Positions 60,501 through 64,000 of a stretch of 64,000 nt of DNA are shown here, in pieces. Each line of letters begins with the position of its first letter. Position 1 is the first letter of the stretch. The notes under the pieces were generated by a model. It saw only the letters and a list, made by a program, of their open reading frames with translations, was not told the origin of the DNA and ran no database searches. The stretch comes from Penium margaritaceum. Lineage: Eukaryota > Streptophyta > Zygnematophyceae > Desmidiales > Peniaceae. The position numbers and the translations under genes were made by a program. The DNA lies in NCBI GenBank assembly GCA_023375785.1, contig SZWC01000098.1:261998-325997 (forward strand), written 5' to 3'.

Positions 60501-62822
60501 CAACCCATAACATGAGTCACAAATGGTCAGCGGGGGAAAACATGGGTTGGGAACAATTGTTATCAGCTAGCAAGTAGAAAGATTTTCAACAAGTAGTGGC
60601 ACGGTGTGGCTAGCTACACAGTGACCAACCAACGGATGCACACATCACTGACTATGACCAAAGAAGTCCACTATGTATGGTCAACATTGACAACTCATAC
60701 CACGAGTCACAAATGGTCAGAGGGAGAGACAATGATTTGGGAACCCTATGTATCGACTAGAAAGGACAAAGAACTTCAATACGTAGTGGCACAGTGTGGC
60801 TACTATGCACACCAAAAAACCAAACTAGGAATCTCTCACCGACCATCTTGAAAGAATTTCAATATGGGTTGTCAACATTCACCAACAATAACACGAGTCA
60901 CGAAGGGTCAAAGGGGGAGACAATGGTCTGTGAATATCAGTTCTCAACTAGCAAGTACAACGACCTTCAATCCGTATAAGCACGGTGTGGCTACCATGTA
61001 CAATGACCAACCAAAGTAGTCATGTGTACTACCTTTGACCAAAGAAATCCGCTGTGTGTGGTCAGCATTGATAACTCATAATAGGAGTCACAAATGACCA
61101 GAGCGGGAGACAATGGTTTGGAAACACCAGGTATCAACTAGCAAGCACAAGGACCTTCAATAAGTTGTGGCACGGTGTGGATACCATGAACGATGACCAA
61201 CCAAAGTAGGCATATGTCACTGACCATGACCAAATAATGTCACTATGTGTGGTAAAATTTGACAACTCATAACACGAGTCACAAATGGTCAGGGTGGAAG
61301 ATAATGGTTTGTGAATACTAGGTATTGACTAGCAAGTACAAATGCCTTCAATATGTAGTGGCACATCGTGGCTACCATGCACAGTGACCAACCAAAGTAT
61401 GCATATGTCACTGACCATGACCAACAAATTTCACTTCATGTGGTCAGCGTTGACAACTCACAACACGAGTCACTGATAGTCAGAGGGGATAACAATGGTC
61501 GGGAACACTTGCTATCAACTACAAAGCACAGAGACCTTCGATACGTAGTGATACGGCGTGGTAACCATGTACAGTGAAAATCCAAAGTAGGCATATGTCA
61601 CAACCCATCATCAAACGGATTTCACAGTGTGTGGACAACGTTGAAAACTCATAACACGAGTCACAAATAATCAGTGGGGAAGACCATGGGTTGGGAACAC
61701 AGGTTATCAACTAGCAAGTAGATTTATCTTCAACAAGTAGTGGCACGGTGTGGCTAGCGTGCACCGTGACCAACCAAAGGATGCATATGTCACTGACTAT
61801 AACCGAAGAAGTCCACTATGTGTGGTCAACATTGACAACTCATAACACGAGTCACAAATGGTCAGAGGGAGAGACAATGGTTTGGGAACCCTATGTATCG
61901 ACTAGAAAGGACAAGGAAATTCAAAACGAAGTTGCACGATGTGGCTAACATGCACACCAAACAACCAAACTAGGTACATGTCACTGACCATGACGAGAGA
62001 ATTTCAATATGGGTGGTCAACTTTGACCAACCATAACACGAGTAAAAAACGGTTAGGGGAGGACACAATGCTATGGGAATATCAGTTCTCAACTAGCAAG
62101 TACAACGACCTTCAGTCAGTAGTAGCACGGTGTGGCTACCATGCACAGTGAACGGCCAAGGTAGGCATTTATAATTCCATTGACCAAAGAAATTGTTTGT
62201 GTGTGCTCAACATTGACAACTCACAATACGAGTCACAAATGGTCGTAGGGAGAAACAATGGCTTGGGATCACCAGGTATCGAAAAGCAAGCACAAGGAGC
62301 TTCAATACGTTGTGGCACGGTGTGGATACCATGCACGATGACCAACCAAAGTAGGCATATGTCAATGACCATGACCAACTAATGGAACTAAGTGTGGTTA
62401 ACCTTGAGAACTCATAACACGAGTCACAAATGGTCAGGGTGGAATATAATGATTTGTGAATACTAGTTGTCCACTAGCAAGTACATATACCTTCAGAATG
62501 TAGTGGCACAGTGTGGCTACAATGCACAGTGACCAACCAAAGCATGCATATGTCACTGACCATGAACGAAGAATTTCACTTCATGTGGTCAACATTTACA
62601 ACTCACAACACGGGTCATAGATAGTCACAGGGGGCTACCAATGGTTTGGGAACAGTAGCTGTCAACACGAAAGCACAAAGACCTTCCATACGTAATGACA
62701 CAGCGTGGTAACCATGTACAATGACAAACCAAAGTAGGCATGTGTCACAAACCATGACCAAACAGATTTCACAGTGTGTGGTCAACGTTGATAACTCATA
62801 ACACGAGTCACAAATGGTCAGT

Positions 62823-63204
62823 GGGGGAGACTATGGGTTGGGAACACTAGTTATCAACTAGCAAGTAGAAAGATTTTCAACAAGTAGTGGCACGGTGTGG
62901 CTAGCGTGCACGGTGACCAACCAAAGGATGCATATGTCACTGACTATGACCGAAGAAGTCCACTATGTGTGGTCAACATTGACAACTCATAACACGAGTC
63001 ACAAATGGTCAGAGGGGGAGACTATGGGTTGGGAACACTAGTTATCAACTAGCAAGTAGAAAGATTTTCAACAAGTAGTGGCACGGTGTGGCTAGCGTGC
63101 ACGGTGACCAACCAAAGGATGCATATGTCACTGACTATGACCGAAGAAGTCCACTATGTGTGGTCAACATTGACAACTCATAACACGAGTCACAAATGGT
63201 CAAA
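62823..63204 (-). repeat. Recent tandem duplication of one B monomer
   Basis: Bases 62823-63013 and 63014-63204 are identical over about 189 of 191 positions, turning the local unit into seven monomers. B monomers of other units differ clearly more than this. Confidence 0.85.
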
Positions 63205-64000
63205 GGGAGAGACAATGGTTTGGGAACCCTGTGTATCAACTAGAAAGGACAAATAACTTGAATACGTAGTTGCACGGATCGGCTACTATGCACACCAAAC
63301 AACCAAACTAGGCATATGTCACTGACCATGACCAGATAGTTTCAATATGGGTGGTCAACGTTGACCAACCATAACACGAGTCACAAACGGTCAGGGGAGG
63401 AAACAATGCTATGGAAACATCAACTCTCAGCTAGCAAGTACAACGACCTTCAGTCAGTAGCAGCACGGTGTGGCTACCATGCACAATGATCGAGGAAAGT
63501 AGGCATATGTACTGCCTGTGACCAAAGAAATCCGCTGTGTGTGGTCAAGGTTGACAACTCATAATACGAGTCACAAATGGTCAGATGGGGAAACAATGGT
63601 CTGGGAACACGGAGTATCAAATAGCAAGCACAAGGAGCTTCAGTACGTTGTGGCACAGTGTGGATACCATGCACGATGACCACCCAAAGTAGGCATATGT
63701 CACTGACCATGACCAAATAACGGCACTAAGTTTGGTAAACCTTGACGACTCATAACACGAGTCACAAATGGTCAGGGTAGAAGATAATGGTTTGTGAATA
63801 CTAGTTATCGACTAGCAAGTACAAATACCTTCAATATGTAGTGGCACAGTGTGGCTACAATGCTCAGTGACCAACCAAAGTATGCATATGTCACTGACCA
63901 TGAACAAAGAATTTCACTCTATGTGGTCAACATTTAAAACTAATAACACGGGTCAAAGATAGTCAAATGGGGCTAACAATGGCTTGGGAACACTAGCTCT

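Larger units (their letters stand above)
52254..64000 (-). repeat. 191-bp satellite in reverse orientation, right arm part 3
   Basis: The A-F repeat continues to the window edge. A-type markers lie near 52465, 53620, 54765, 55910, 57060, 58525, 59675, 60820, 61960 and 63290. Most spacings are 1140-1155 bp. The longer ones reflect the gap at 57237-57280 and an extra B monomer at 62823-63204. No gene or RNA is seen; the short open frames recur with the monomer. Confidence 0.94.

Noticed and set aside
4453-63716. Dozens of 60-100 residue open frames with recurring sequences such as MITSVPNPLFPPLTICDS or MWLACTVTNQRMHMSLT
   Set aside because: They recur with the 191-bp monomer on one strand or the other. 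191 is not divisible by three, so no frame runs through the array. They are by-products of the repeat, not genes.
4190-64000. CRISPR-like appearance of regularly spaced repeats
   Set aside because: The whole 191-bp unit is repeated without unique spacers, repeats are far too long, and the context is eukaryotic retroelements.
4190-64000. CENP-B box in the monomer
   Set aside because: I found no match to the TTCG-A--CGGG pattern in the monomers, so centromere identity rests on array form only.

Overview
The window reads as repeat-packed eukaryotic heterochromatin, most likely from the green plant lineage. The grounds are Ty1/copia and Ty3/gypsy elements of plant type, an initiator-Met tRNA primer site, a hAT-like MITE and a long satellite array. 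I see no host gene that I can defend, no rRNA and no CRISPR. The species is not decided by the sequence; a charophyte alga such as Chara is a guess only.

Layout. 1-1144 is unassigned flank with one tRNA-like motif. 1145-4190 is a degraded Ty1/copia fragment (minus strand) cut off inside its integrase by satellite. From about 4190 to the end the background is one satellite family: a 191-bp monomer arranged as a six-monomer higher-order repeat (types A-F, about 1146 bp). In the left arm (4190-27796) the array runs on the plus strand. It is interrupted by a complete-length Ty1/copia element with two 726-bp LTRs (11120-17210) and by a non-autonomous LTR element with a perfect 5-bp target duplication (19510-23266). 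In the right arm (about 40225-64000) the same six-monomer repeat runs on the minus strand, interrupted by a 0.54-kb insert with a tRNA-like promoter and G-runs (41815-42350) and by a 328-bp hAT-like MITE (51926-52253).

Between the two oppositely oriented arms lies about 12.4 kb of a Ty3/gypsy-type element on the minus strand (27797-40224). It starts abruptly in RNase H at the satellite junction and ends in a probable LTR. Its domain order is unusual: RNase H, then a retropepsin-like domain, a coiled-coil region, a proline-rich region with a 261-bp duplication, integrase, 13 copies of an 87-bp coding minisatellite, and about nine tandem PHD-like Cys/His fingers. This is the best candidate here for something undescribed.

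History. By my hand counts the LTR pairs differ by about 7% (copia) and about 10% (non-autonomous element), so both insertions are old, probably a few million years at usual plant rates. Within the right arm there are monomer duplications of 189-191 identical bases and hybrid monomers, so the array is still turning over by unequal exchange. Five N sites (14627-14758, 20671, 40965, 43589, 57237-57280) are each bracketed by identical or near-identical direct copies, which looks like unmerged contig ends; local copy numbers there should not be trusted.
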